Positions 25,431-33,490 of a DNA stretch of 33,825 nucleotides are shown one piece after another (position 1 is the first letter of the stretch; each line of letters starts with the position of its first letter). The position numbers and the translations under genes are program-made. The DNA lies in the NCBI RefSeq assembly GCF_001010415.1, contig NZ_JPLE01000052.1, positions 1 to 33,825 on the forward strand, given 5' to 3'. Source of the DNA: Xanthomonas pisi DSM 18956 (GTDB taxonomy: Bacteria > Pseudomonadota > Gammaproteobacteria > Xanthomonadales > Xanthomonadaceae). The notes beneath the pieces were generated by a model. That model had not been told where the DNA came from and did no database searches. It saw only the letters and a list, made by a program, of their open reading frames with translations.

Positions 25431-25838
25431 CAGCGGCCCGTCGCTCTCCCGTTCAAGCGCCTCAGGGTGTGCCCTGACTGTTTCGGCGAGAACGCGGCGG
25501 CGGTCCCACGCGCCCGTCTGCCGCTATCGGTACAACCCCAACCGAGTCGTTGAAGAGCGCACCGCACCCCTGGGGCTGCGTATTGCAGCGCCTCGTCCGT
25601 CTCGCATTCGAGCGCCCCAAGGCATGTTCCGACGACTGCAAGCGTGCGTGTGGGGCGGCGGTCCAGTCGCGCACCGCCTGCCGACATCGGTATGGACAGA
25701 CCACGCAGCCCTGCAGACCCCATTACTGCGCGTTGCAGCGCCCCGTCGCTCTGCCGTTCAAGCATCCCACGGCATGCTCCGACTGCAGGATTGAGGGCGC
25801 TGCTGCAGTGCAGACGTGCGCCCGCCTGCCGATATCGG
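25431..25838. repeat. Three degenerate tandem repeat units of about 150 bp
   Basis: Units start with cagcg(g/c)cc(t)cg at 25431, 25586 and 25736, spaced 155 and 150 bp. Each continues with a (t/c)cgttcaagc-like block and a middle variable part, and ends with a ctgccg(c/a)(t/c)atcggt-like block near 25521, 25679 and 25829. The bases before units 2 and 3 also agree (gcg-ttgcagcg). Divergence between units is substantial, so the array is old. No terminal inverted repeats or transposase are present. Confidence 0.6.
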
Positions 25839-25949
25839 TGATGTGCGACAGCCGTCGGCCACCGTCGTCGCCATTCCATCTACCCGGCCGCGAGGGCATC
25901 AGCACATGGCAATCGGCAATCACGCACAGCGGTCGCATTGGGTCCGGAC

Positions 25950-25980
25950 TTGAAAAAAACGCGCCACTGCCGCCTACAAT
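25950..25980 (+). promoter_or_regulatory. Possible promoter of the glutamine amidotransferase gene
   Basis: TTGAAA (25950-25955) and TACAAT (25975-25980) are good matches to sigma-70 boxes, but the 19-bp spacer is longer than ideal. Transcription would begin near 25987, about 26 nt before the start codon. Confidence 0.4.
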
Positions 25981-26012
25981 CGGGGGCATCTGTCGTGTCC
26001 GGGTTGTCGCGC

Positions 26013-26765
26013 ATGTCCGTTTTGCCGTTCCTGATCATCGAAACCGGCCACCCCGTGCCGGAGATGAAGCGATACGGCCGCTTTCCGCACTGGATCCGCG
26101 TAGCGGCCGGGCTGGCCGAGCGCGAGACCGTGGTGATCGATGTCGCCAATGGCGACGACCTGCCAGACCGCGGCCGCTTTGCCGGCATCATCATCAGCGG
26201 CTCGGCCGCGTTCGTCACCGACCGCGCGGACTGGAGCGAGCGCAGTGCGCAGTGGCTGCGCGACGCCGCCCATGACGGCAAGCCGTTGCTGGGCATCTGC
26301 TACGGCCATCAGCTGCTGGCCCACGCGCTGGGCGGCGAAGTCGACTACAACCCGGCCGGCCGCGAGTCCGGCACCATCGCGCTGGAGCTGCACCCGCCAG
26401 CCGAACAGGACCCACTGTTTGCAGGCCTTCCGGCGCAGTTCCCGGCCCATGCCACCCATCTGCAGACGGTGGTGCGCGCCCCGGACGGCGCCATCGTGCT
26501 GGCGCATTCGCGTCAGGACCGTTGCCACGCCTTCCGTTGGGGCCGGGCTACCTGGGGCGTGCAGTTCCACCCGGAGTTCGCCACCCACCATATGCGCGGC
26601 TACGTCCGCGCGCGCGCTGAATGCCTTGCCCGCCACGGCCACTGCGCGCGCACGGTCGCCCGCGAGGTCACCGCCGCCCCGGTCGCCCGCAAGTTGCTGC
26701 GCCGGTTCGTGCATCACGCACGCGGCCTGCAAACAGTGAACGCTCATCCCGCCGCGCACACGTAA
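26013..26765 (+). CDS. Class I glutamine amidotransferase-like protein
   Basis: The 250-aa protein has the class I GATase fold with a complete triad: nucleophile Cys96 in LLGICYGHQLLAHALGG, and His186 and Glu188 in GVQFHPEF. GIIISGSAAFVTD is the oxyanion strand region. It is a free-standing domain with no fused synthetase. Related stand-alone proteins are often labelled GMP synthase-like or gamma-glutamyl hydrolase-like; the true substrate cannot be told. The ATG at 26013 begins the MSVLPFLIIETG strand typical of the family. It may be transcribed with the membrane-protein gene 57 bp downstream. Confidence 0.82.
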   Translation: MSVLPFLIIETGHPVPEMKRYGRFPHWIRVAAGLAERETVVIDVANGDDLPDRGRFAGIIISGSAAFVTDRADWSERSAQWLRDAAHDGKPLLGICYGHQLLAHALGGEVDYNPAGRESGTIALELHPPAEQDPLFAGLPAQFPAHATHLQTVVRAPDGAIVLAHSRQDRCHAFRWGRATWGVQFHPEFATHHMRGYVRARAECLARHGHCARTVAREVTAAPVARKLLRRFVHHARGLQTVNAHPAAHT

Positions 26766-26822
26766 AAGCGGCGATAATCGCGTTACGCCGGATGGTCCGG
26801 TGCGTATCGATCCGGAATGGGA

Positions 26823-27722
26823 ATGAGCGAAATTCGCAAGGTGCCGGCATCCGCTGGCGCAGAATGGCTGTTGACCGGTTTCTCGCTGTTGAAGCGGGCG
26901 CCGCTGGCGCTTGGCTCGCTGGGGGTGATCTGGAGTGTGGCCGCCTCGCTGGTGGTGTCGCTGTCGGTGCTGGTGCCGCTGCTGGGCCCGGCGCTGCAGT
27001 TCCTGCTGGTGCTGGCCGGCCCGTTGTTCATGGGCGGCATGCTGTGGGCGATCCGGGAGGTCGACCAGGGCCGCATCGCCAAGCCATCGCATCTGCTGCA
27101 CGGCCTGCAGGACGGCCGCGCGCCGCATCTGCTGGTGTCGCTGCTGCCGCAGCTGATCGCCGGCCTGCTGTTGGGCGTGCTGCTGCTGGCGATGATCGGC
27201 GCCAGCGGGCTGCAGCAGTTGTCCGAGGTGATGCTCAAGATCAACCAGATCAGCCAGTCCGGCGCCCAGCCGGACCCGGTGCAGATCGAGCAGCTTGCGG
27301 CCAGCCTGCCGGCCGGACGCATCCTGTTGTGGCTGCTGCTGACCATCGCCACGTTTGCGGCGATGACGCTGGCGCTGTTCGTGATGCCGCCGCAGGTGAT
27401 GTTCGACCGCAGCACCGGCGGCCACGCGCTGCGCGAAAGCCTGCGCGCCAGCCTGCACAACCTGCCGGCGATGCTGGTGTTCTTCGTGCTGGCCTTCATC
27501 GCCATCTTCGCGATCTATTTCGCGGTGATGATCGTGGCGCTGATCGTCGGCCTGGTGGCAGGACAAACGGTAGCGATGTGGCTGGCGCAGCTGTTGCTGA
27601 TGGCGGTGCTGATGCCGGTGTTCGCCGGCTCGGTCTACGCCGCGTGGAAGCAGATGTTCACCCACGAAGGCGCCACCGCCCAGCCGACCCCACCCTCGCG
27701 TCCGGATGTGTTTGCGGCCTGA
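26823..27722 (+). CDS. Polytopic membrane protein, BPSS1780-like family
   Basis: The 299-aa protein starts with a conserved cytoplasmic-looking segment (RKVPASAGAEWLLTGFSLLKRAP) characteristic of the BPSS1780-type membrane protein family. It then has about six hydrophobic segments, at roughly 28-55, 58-78, 100-130, 160-190, 215-250 and 250-275. No catalytic motif is evident and the family's role is not known to me. The ATG at 26823 is preferred over 26817 because CCGGA then lies at normal ribosome-binding distance. It follows the amidotransferase by 57 bp and ends at a bidirectional palindromic element. Confidence 0.75.
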   Translation: MSEIRKVPASAGAEWLLTGFSLLKRAPLALGSLGVIWSVAASLVVSLSVLVPLLGPALQFLLVLAGPLFMGGMLWAIREVDQGRIAKPSHLLHGLQDGRAPHLLVSLLPQLIAGLLLGVLLLAMIGASGLQQLSEVMLKINQISQSGAQPDPVQIEQLAASLPAGRILLWLLLTIATFAAMTLALFVMPPQVMFDRSTGGHALRESLRASLHNLPAMLVFFVLAFIAIFAIYFAVMIVALIVGLVAGQTVAMWLAQLLLMAVLMPVFAGSVYAAWKQMFTHEGATAQPTPPSRPDVFAA

Positions 27723-27732
27723 TCCCGAAACC

Positions 27733-27799
27733 GTAGAAGCGCACCCGGGCGCGATGAAGCTTTCCTGGGAATGCCCGTCGCGCCCGGGTGCGCTCCTAC
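27733..27799. repeat. Long palindromic intergenic repeat, possible bidirectional terminator
   Basis: Arms of 22 bp (27733-27754 and 27778-27799) pair with one mismatch (gtagaagc versus the complement of gctcctac) around a 23-nt centre. The core gcgcacccgggcgcga is typical of a dispersed Xanthomonas palindrome. It sits between convergent genes, where it may stop transcription from both sides. Confidence 0.75.
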
Positions 27800-27844
27800 G
27801 AAGGCGATTGCATACACACGCACGATCGCGCTGCACACATTGCG

Positions 27845-28168
27845 CTAGATCGTTCGCCTCCTGCGATGCATATAAAACATGCGTGCCGACAGCGTGATAA
27901 CGAAGCTTGGCAAGATTAGAAACACAAGACCAAAGATCCAGCCGAACAGGTAAGCAACTGTCATTGCCGCTCCATCGCTGGGGTTGAATGGATGCTCGTA
28001 TGCCCACGCCACTGACAGCATCGCCAGGCGCCAGCACAGCAACGTACCAAGAGCGAGTACAAGCGCCTGAATCAGCAGACGGAACCTGGCTGCAGAGCGC
28101 AGTAACCCTGAAAAAACACCAGTCGCGATGCCGACAATGAGCCAGGGAAGATCATAGGGATTGTCCAT
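27845..28168 (-). CDS. Small hypothetical membrane protein (107 aa)
   Basis: I do not recognise the family. The protein has hydrophobic segments at about 8-28, 30-52 and 70-97 and a basic C-terminus (MHRRRRTI), so three membrane spans with the tail in the cytoplasm is the simplest model. GC content of the gene is lower than its surroundings (about 47 percent in 27901-27960), suggesting recent acquisition. It lies 103 bp downstream of the 88-aa gene in the same direction and may be transcribed with it. Confidence 0.55.
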   Translation of the reverse strand: MDNPYDLPWLIVGIATGVFSGLLRSAARFRLLIQALVLALGTLLCWRLAMLSVAWAYEHPFNPSDGAAMTVAYLFGWIFGLVFLILPSFVITLSARMFYMHRRRRTI

Positions 28169-28271
28169 GACTGCGAAGATAGGCGCGGATCATGGGGCGA
28201 CAATGAAGTCCGCGAAAATCTCCGCGCCTGAATCGAAGGTCCTACAAAGCGATGGCGGCTTGAATGAACTG

Positions 28272-28538
28272 TCAGGTGCCAGGCCGGTTGCTCGCAAGCA
28301 GGCGCGCCAGCAAGTTGTAACCAACGTCTGCCAGTTCCACCTCGGGAATGGACGCCAAGTCGTCGAGGCAACCCGCCGGATAGTCCTTGAAGGTAAAAAG
28401 GCTACCGCACACCCATGCGCCAGGCTCCTGGTCTTTGCGGGCGTCATCGAGAGTTACCCTCAATGAGCCGTCGGGTAACTCGGCGAGACTGCACAGAACA
28501 GCCATGTCTTTCACCGTGGCTTTCTGGGAGCTCTCCAT
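28272..28538 (-). CDS. Small hypothetical protein (88 aa) directly after tatC
   Basis: This is a soluble, acidic protein (MESSQKATVKDMAVLCSLAE...) with no signal peptide or membrane segment; I do not recognise it. The pattern of alternating hydrophobic residues (SLRVTLDDA, GAWVCGSLFTF) suggests a small beta domain followed by a helix (ELADVGYNLLARLLA). The ATG at 28538 is only 5 nt beyond the tatC stop, so it is read with the Tat operon. Its lower GC relative to tatC marks a composition change right at the operon end. A longer in-frame reading overlaps tatC and is rejected. Confidence 0.55.
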   Translation of the reverse strand: MESSQKATVKDMAVLCSLAELPDGSLRVTLDDARKDQEPGAWVCGSLFTFKDYPAGCLDDLASIPEVELADVGYNLLARLLASNRPGT

Positions 28539-28543
28539 GGCGG

Positions 28544-29281
28544 TTAGCCTTCCTTCGGCCCCACGGCACGCGAAGCGATGATGCCCAGTTCGTAGAGCAG
28601 GCACATCGGGATGGCCAGCATCAGCTGCGAGACCACATCCGGCGGGGTGAGCACGGCGGCCAGGATGAAGATGCCGACGATGGCGTAGCCGCGGCCTTCG
28701 CTCAGCTGCTTGGGGCTGACCCAGCCCAGCAGCACCAGGATCACCAACGCGACCGGCAATTCGAAACTGGCACCGAAGGCGAAGAAGATCGCCAGCACGA
28801 AATCCAGATAGGAATTGGCGTCCGGGGTAATGGCGATCACGTCCGGCTTGAACGTGGTCAGGAAGTGGAACACCGCCGGCAACACCAGGAAATACGCGAA
28901 CGCGCAGCCGATGTAGAACAGCGCCACCGCCGAGGCCAGCAATGGAAATGCCAGCTTCTTCTCACGCTGGTACAGGCCGGGCGCCACGAATGCCCAGGCC
29001 TGGTACAGCAGCCATGGCACGCTGACGAAGACCGCCACGAAGAAGGTGAGCTTGAGCGGGGCGAAGAACGCGCCGGCCGGGTTCATCGCGATCATGGTCT
29101 GCCCCAGCGGCAGCTGCGAGATCAGCGGCGCGGCCAGCCAGGAATAGATCGCACGCGAGAACGGCAGCAGCGCCAGCAACACCACGCCCAGACCGATCAG
29201 CGCGCGCACCAGACGCGCGCGCAACTCGACCAGATGTTCGATCAGACTGCTCTCGGCCTGTGCGTCGTCGAACAGGCTCAA
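28544..29281 (-). CDS. tatC: Sec-independent protein translocase TatC
   Basis: The 245-aa inner-membrane protein has six predicted spans and the conserved TatC features: LIEHLVELRARLVRAL at the N-terminus, the SVPWLLYQAWAFVAPGLYQREKK loop and FAFGASFELPVALVIL. TatC with TatB recognises twin-arginine signal peptides and folded cargo. Its ATG overlaps the tatB stop (ATGA). It is the third Tat gene in this operon. Confidence 0.96.
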   Translation of the reverse strand: MSLFDDAQAESSLIEHLVELRARLVRALIGLGVVLLALLPFSRAIYSWLAAPLISQLPLGQTMIAMNPAGAFFAPLKLTFFVAVFVSVPWLLYQAWAFVAPGLYQREKKLAFPLLASAVALFYIGCAFAYFLVLPAVFHFLTTFKPDVIAITPDANSYLDFVLAIFFAFGASFELPVALVILVLLGWVSPKQLSEGRGYAIVGIFILAAVLTPPDVVSQLMLAIPMCLLYELGIIASRAVGPKEG

Positions 29282-29865
29282 GGCGCCTTCTCCCGGGTGC
29301 TGCTGCCATCTGCGGTCGTGGGCACGGTGTTGCCCTGCGCATTCACCGGTGTGGACGTCAGGCTGCCGTGCGGTGCCGGCACCAGCGTCTGCCGCGGCGC
29401 GGGCGCAATCGGCTGTGCCTGGGCAATGACCGCAGATGGCCCCGGCACGTGCGCGTGCGGCTGCGCGCTGCCCGGCTCCAGCACCACCGGCGCATCGGCA
29501 GGCAACTCCAGCGGCGCGGCCACCGGCGTGGCGCTGGCGCGGATGTCGACATCGCGGCCGATCTCGTCGTGCAGGCCGCGCGCCTGCTCATGCAGGCCGC
29601 GCGCACCTTCTTCGACCTGCTGCTGGGTGTTACGCAGTTGCCCTTCGGCTTCGCGCAGCGAGGCCTGCACGTCCTGCAGGCTGCGCTTGAGTTCTTCGGC
29701 TTCCAGCTCGCGTTCGAGCTCCTGCTTGACCGAATCCCATTGCATGCGCGCACGGCGCACCCACAATCCGGCAAAACGGGCCGCCTTGGGCAAACGCTCG
29801 GGACCGAGCACCACCAGGGCGACGATCGCAATCAGCGTCAGTTCGCCAACACCTATGTCAAACAC
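29278..29865 (-). CDS. tatB: Sec-independent protein translocase TatB
   Basis: The 195-aa protein has the short N-terminal membrane helix and hinge MFDIGVGELTLIAIVALVVLGPERLP. An amphipathic helix and a long charged coiled-coil-like segment (about 40-105) follow, then a low-complexity Pro/Ala-rich tail. It forms the substrate-receptor complex with TatC. It lies 15 nt after tatA and overlaps tatC by 4 nt. Confidence 0.94.
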   Translation of the reverse strand: MFDIGVGELTLIAIVALVVLGPERLPKAARFAGLWVRRARMQWDSVKQELERELEAEELKRSLQDVQASLREAEGQLRNTQQQVEEGARGLHEQARGLHDEIGRDVDIRASATPVAAPLELPADAPVVLEPGSAQPHAHVPGPSAVIAQAQPIAPAPRQTLVPAPHGSLTSTPVNAQGNTVPTTADGSSTREKAP

Positions 29866-29880
29866 CGACGCTGCTCCGGA

Positions 29881-30108
29881 TCAGCGCGCGTCGCGGTCGC
29901 GTTCGGCCTGCGCCTCACGCGCCTGCTCGGCAGTCCGGGAGTCGTCGCCGAGCTTGCCGGCCGGCTTGTCGTCGTCGTGCATGCCTTTCTTGAATTCCTT
30001 GACCGCGCTGCCGAGATCCTTGGCACCGCTGGTGAGCCGCTTGGTACCGAACACCAGCAGCACGATCACCAGCACGATCAGCCAGTGCCAAATGCTGAAA
30101 CCGCCCAT
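29881..30108 (-). CDS. tatA: Sec-independent protein translocase TatA
   Basis: This 75-aa pore-forming subunit has an N-terminal membrane helix ([21 protein letters not shown]), the FGTKRL hinge and the amphipathic helix with [13 protein letters not shown]. It is the first gene of the tatABC operon; the region upstream to the SYLF gene is only 72 bp and must contain the operon's promoter unless it is read through. Confidence 0.96.
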
Positions 30109-30180
30109 GATCCGCTCGCTTGCTGAAAAGAAGGAAGACGCAGGATACCCCAGCGCACCGCGCAGGGGGATGACAGCCGG

Positions 30181-31089
30181 TCAGCGGTTGCCGTCTAGTG
30201 ATTCGGTGCGGATTTCGCCATCGGACACCGGCTGGAACCCCTGCTGCGGGGGCGGCGTGGTGCTGGGCTGCATCGGCACCGTGCTGGCCTCGTTGGCGGC
30301 CGGCGGCGGCGGGGCCGATTGCGCTGCAGGGGCCGCGCCTGGCGCGCGCGCTGGCGGAAGGGGTGCAGTCTCGTCGCTGTCGCCATCGCTGGTGCGATTG
30401 GCGCGCGCGGTGTAGGTGACCTCTTCCAGACGGTCGCGGAAGGCGATTACGTCGGTGGACGGGCGCTCGTTGGTACGGCCTTCGAAGATCATGCGCGGGG
30501 TGGCGCCGCCGCCGTAGGCGTTGAGGTCGGCGGCATCGTCGATCTGCAGCACCGCGCCATCCAGCGCCACGCCGGCAAACAAGCCGCGGGCGCGCGACCA
30601 CGACCAGATTTCGGCCTTGAGCTGGCCGTCGGTGGCGGCGGCGGCATTGCGGCCGACCGGGCCGGCGGCCACGCCGGCATCGGCGCCGAGGGTGAACTTG
30701 CCGTTGACGATGTTGTCCAGGCTGCGGTCGTTGCGGAACACCAGCACCACGTCGGAAGACTGCACGCCGGCCTGGAAGCCGATGCTGCCGCCGGTGAGCT
30801 TGACGAACACCGGCTGCGACCAGCTGCCGTCGGGGTTCTTCATCGACATCAGGCCGTGTCCGCGGCGGCCGCCGATCACCAGGCCGGCCTTGAGCGTGTC
30901 GGGGATGACCACGATGGCGCGTGCCTCGTCGAGCAGTTTGTCCGGAATGGACTGCTCGGGAATCTTCATGATCTCGTTGAGCACCCGCACTGCGTTACGC
31001 GCGCGCTGATCCTCTTCCGGGCCGGCGACGGCGTGGCCGGCGGCGAGGGTCAGCGACAACAACAGGGCCAGACGCGACAGACGAGGCAT
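30181..31089 (-). CDS. Secreted SYLF-domain (Ysc84-like) lipid-binding protein
   Basis: The 302-aa protein has a signal peptide (MPRLSRLALLLSLTLAAGHAVA) and a SYLF/Ysc84-type domain (about 30-225). Its motifs include PDKLLDEARAIVVIPDTLKAGLVIGGRRGHGLM, GGSIGFQAGVQSSDVVLVF, KFTLGADAGVAAGPVGR and a late ARGLFAGVALDGAVL. SYLF domains bind phosphoinositides or other anionic lipids in eukaryotes; the periplasmic bacterial versions have no settled role. Residues after about 235 form a Pro/Ala-rich, probably disordered tail. The ATG at 31089 follows GGAG at good spacing. It is divergent from hemH. Confidence 0.85.
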   Translation of the reverse strand: MPRLSRLALLLSLTLAAGHAVAGPEEDQRARNAVRVLNEIMKIPEQSIPDKLLDEARAIVVIPDTLKAGLVIGGRRGHGLMSMKNPDGSWSQPVFVKLTGGSIGFQAGVQSSDVVLVFRNDRSLDNIVNGKFTLGADAGVAAGPVGRNAAAATDGQLKAEIWSWSRARGLFAGVALDGAVLQIDDAADLNAYGGGATPRMIFEGRTNERPSTDVIAFRDRLEEVTYTARANRTSDGDSDETAPLPPARAPGAAPAAQSAPPPPAANEASTVPMQPSTTPPPQQGFQPVSDGEIRTESLDGNR

Positions 31090-31250
31090 GACAAGCTCCA
31101 AAGGACGATCCGTCAAAGATAGCAATGCCGCGACGTTAGTGCCGGCGCAATGAATCGGTGGTGAGCGCAGCCGGCGGCAAGACGCCGCAGATCGGGACGA
31201 TCGATACGCTGTCCTCGGCAGTGCTGCCCGGCTCTGCCAGAATGGTCGGC

Positions 31251-32207
31251 ATGAACACCCCCCCCGATACCGCCCTGCTGGTCGTCAATCTCGGCACCCC
31301 CGAATCGCCCACCGCCCCGGCCGTGCGCCGCTACCTGGCCGAGTTCCTCAGCGACCGCCGCGTGGTGGCGATCCCGCCACTGTTCTGGAAGCCGCTGCTG
31401 TACGGGGTGATCCTGCCGATCCGCGGCCCCAAGTCGGCGGAAAAATACGCCAAGGTGTGGCTGCCTGACGGCTCGCCGCTGGCGGTGTACACGCGCCGCC
31501 TGGCCGAGGGCTTGAAGGACGCGATGCCCGACTGGCAGGTGGAATGGGCCATGCGTTACGGCGAGCCGGCCCTGCGCAAGACGCTCGATGGCCTGCGCGC
31601 ACGCGGCATCAAGCGCATCGTGGTGTTGCCGTTGTATCCGCAGTATTCGACCACCACCACCGCCTCGATCCAGGACGTGGTGGATGCATGGCGGCCCAGC
31701 GCACCGGAGGTCGAGGTCCGCGTGATCCAGGACTATTGCGAGGACGCCGGCTGGGTGGCGGCGATTGCCGATTCCATCCGCGCGCACTGGCAGGTACACG
31801 GGCGCAGCGAGAAGCTGATGTTTTCCTTCCACGGCCTGCCGCAACGCGTGGCCAATGCCGGCGACCCATATCCGCAGCAATGCGAGCGCAGCGCGCAGGC
31901 GATCGTTGGCGCGCTCGGTCTGGGCCCGGACGAATGGCAGATGGGCTACCAGTCGCGCTTCGGCGCCGAGCGCTGGCTGCAGCCATATGCCGAACCGACG
32001 CTGTGGGCGCTGGCCGAAGGCGGCGTACGCAGCTTCGATCTGGTGTGCCCGGGCTTTGCCACCGATTGTCTCGAAACGCTGGAAGAAGTGGCCCTGGGCT
32101 TTGCCGAAACGCTGGCCGAGCGCGGCGCCACGCTCAGTTACATCCCCTGCCTCAACGCCGCCCCGCCGCATGCGCAGGCGCTGGCCGCACTGGCGCGCCG
32201 CGCGTGA
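31251..32207 (+). CDS. hemH: Ferrochelatase
   Basis: The 318-aa protein inserts ferrous iron into protoporphyrin IX, the last step of protoheme synthesis, at the inner membrane's cytoplasmic face. Motifs seen are [14 protein letters not shown] at the start, [19 protein letters not shown], the metal-binding loop [10 protein letters not shown] with His194, [14 protein letters not shown] and the acidic region [10 protein letters not shown]. The length is that of bacterial HemH. The ATG at 31251 begins the conserved region directly. Its stop overlaps the GTG of the next gene (GTGA). Confidence 0.95.
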   Translation: MNTPPDTALLVVNLGTPESPTAPAVRRYLAEFLSDRRVVAIPPLFWKPLLYGVILPIRGPKSAEKYAKVWLPDGSPLAVYTRRLAEGLKDAMPDWQVEWAMRYGEPALRKTLDGLRARGIKRIVVLPLYPQYSTTTTASIQDVVDAWRPSAPEVEVRVIQDYCEDAGWVAAIADSIRAHWQVHGRSEKLMFSFHGLPQRVANAGDPYPQQCERSAQAIVGALGLGPDEWQMGYQSRFGAERWLQPYAEPTLWALAEGGVRSFDLVCPGFATDCLETLEEVALGFAETLAERGATLSYIPCLNAAPPHAQALAALARRA

Positions 32208-33070
32208 GGTTGGAGCCGTTTGCGTGCGAGCTGGCCATCGGGTGTGTCACCGGCTTGCGCAGCGCCCAACGCGGGCCTCGCCGGGTGCTGGCCTTGCACG
32301 GCTGGCTCGATAACGCAGCCAGCTTTGTCCCGCTCAGTGCGCATCTGCATGCACCCGATCTGGATCTGGTGCTGCTCGACCTGCCCGGTCATGGCCACAG
32401 CGCGTGGCTGCCGATAGGCGCCGAGTACACGCTGAGCAGCGCGATCCATCATCTGCTGCAGGTCGCCGATGCATTGGGCTGGGACCGCTTCACCTTGCTG
32501 GGCCACTCGCTTGGCGGCGGCGTCGCCAGCCTGATGGCCGCTGCCGCGCCGGAGCGTATCGCCGCCTTGGTGGTGATCGAAGCGCTGGGCGCGTTGGCCG
32601 AACCGGTGGAGAGCACCGCCGAGCGGCTGCGCGACTCCGTGCGCTCGACCCGTACCCTGGCGCAGCGGCCGCTGCGTGTCTTCACCTCGATGGAAGCGCC
32701 GGTGCGCGCCCGCATGATGGCCAATCAACTGACCGAGCCGGCGGCGCGCCTGCTGGTGGAGCGCGGCCTGCGCGCGGTCGAAGGCGGCTACAGCTGGTGC
32801 ACCGACCCGCGCCTGACCTTGCCCACCGCCATCCGCATGACCGAAGCGCAGATCGACGCGCTGCTGGCCTCGATTGCCTGCCCCACCCAGGCCATCTTCG
32901 CCACGCCGGGGCAGCCGTATTTTTCGCCGCCCCTGCGCGATCACCGTGTGGCCATGGTCCCGGACGCGCGCCTGCACCTGCTGCCGGGCACCCACCATGT
33001 GCATATGGAAGCGCCGCAGGCGGTGGCGGCGGTGATCGATGGGTTCTGGGAGACGCTGCCACATGCGTGA
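32204..33070 (+). CDS. Alpha/beta-fold hydrolase, serine hydrolase-like
   Basis: The 288-aa protein has the alpha/beta hydrolase pattern: [14 protein letters not shown] (oxyanion HGW motif), [11 protein letters not shown], nucleophile Ser102 in [15 protein letters not shown] and the C-terminal His in [10 protein letters not shown]. The HGWLDN...SF pattern resembles the SERHL serine-hydrolase-like group. Substrate is unknown; esters or lipids are plausible. The GTG at 32204 overlaps the hemH stop as GTGA; an alternative TTG lies at 32210. It is thus translationally coupled to hemH and to the following small gene (TGATG at 33068-33072). Confidence 0.85.
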   Translation: MRLEPFACELAIGCVTGLRSAQRGPRRVLALHGWLDNAASFVPLSAHLHAPDLDLVLLDLPGHGHSAWLPIGAEYTLSSAIHHLLQVADALGWDRFTLLGHSLGGGVASLMAAAAPERIAALVVIEALGALAEPVESTAERLRDSVRSTRTLAQRPLRVFTSMEAPVRARMMANQLTEPAARLLVERGLRAVEGGYSWCTDPRLTLPTAIRMTEAQIDALLASIACPTQAIFATPGQPYFSPPLRDHRVAMVPDARLHLLPGTHHVHMEAPQAVAAVIDGFWETLPHA

Positions 33071-33393
33071 TGCAGGCCTGTCTGGTGGGCAGACCAGCTA
33101 ACGCAATGGCAGATCACGCGCGCGTGGTCGCTGCGATTGAATCCTTCGCGCCGTGGAATGCGCCGTGGACGTTTTTCGACACGGTGCACGCGACCGCGGA
33201 CTTGAATGCGGACGATCGCCTGTTGTTGCAGCAGGTGTGGTCGGTGGCGTGTCGCGCCGATGCGTGGACGTCGGGCCATACGCTGGATGCAGGTGCGGCG
33301 GCAGCGAACAGTGCCCTGACAACCCACTTCGCCTGGCTGTCACCGCAGGCCTGCCGGCAACTTGTCAGGGCTGCGTCGTACGCGTGGCGCTGA
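33070..33393 (+). CDS. Small hypothetical protein (107 aa), last gene of the hemH chain
   Basis: This is an unrecognised soluble protein without signal peptide or membrane helices. The ATG at 33070 overlaps the hydrolase stop by one base; a second candidate ATG at 33106 gives 95 aa and begins MADHARVVAAIESFAPWN. It is rich in Trp and Ala with a predicted helical pattern. Position and coupling tie it to hemH and the hydrolase, but no function can be inferred. Confidence 0.5.
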   Translation: MQACLVGRPANAMADHARVVAAIESFAPWNAPWTFFDTVHATADLNADDRLLLQQVWSVACRADAWTSGHTLDAGAAAANSALTTHFAWLSPQACRQLVRAASYAWR

Positions 33394-33490
33394 CCACGCT
33401 GTGGCCCTTCGCGTGATCGGCATGAGGCAGCCATCGTGCTGATGCTTGCAAGGGCCGCGGCAGCCGTGATCTTGCACAGCCATGCCGGTC

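Larger units (their letters stand above)
25145..26012. other. Long gene-free stretch containing degenerate tandem repeats
   Basis: About 870 bp separate the ATPase and amidotransferase genes. Open frames exist on both strands but their proteins are arginine/alanine-rich, lack recognisable domains, and on the minus strand simply mirror the DNA repeat. The right half holds three related units (25431-25838). A possible promoter precedes the amidotransferase gene. Confidence 0.55.

Noticed and set aside
25431..25838. CRISPR-like array
   Set aside because: The units are about 150 bp, diverged and only three; there are no short identical repeats with unique spacers and no cas genes.
25328..25879. 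Minus-strand 183-aa frame over the 150-bp repeats, with repeated short peptide blocks
   Set aside because: The apparent protein repeats follow from the DNA repeats; the blocks fall out of frame between units and no ribosome-binding site is evident. Not called a gene, although a translation test would be informative.
25974..28037. Minus-strand 687-aa frame opposite the amidotransferase and membrane protein
   Set aside because: Gln/His/Arg-rich antisense shadow; the opposite strand carries catalytic motifs and membrane helices.
28415..30415. Plus-strand 666-aa frame opposite the Tat operon
   Set aside because: Antisense to three unmistakable Tat genes; low-complexity composition.
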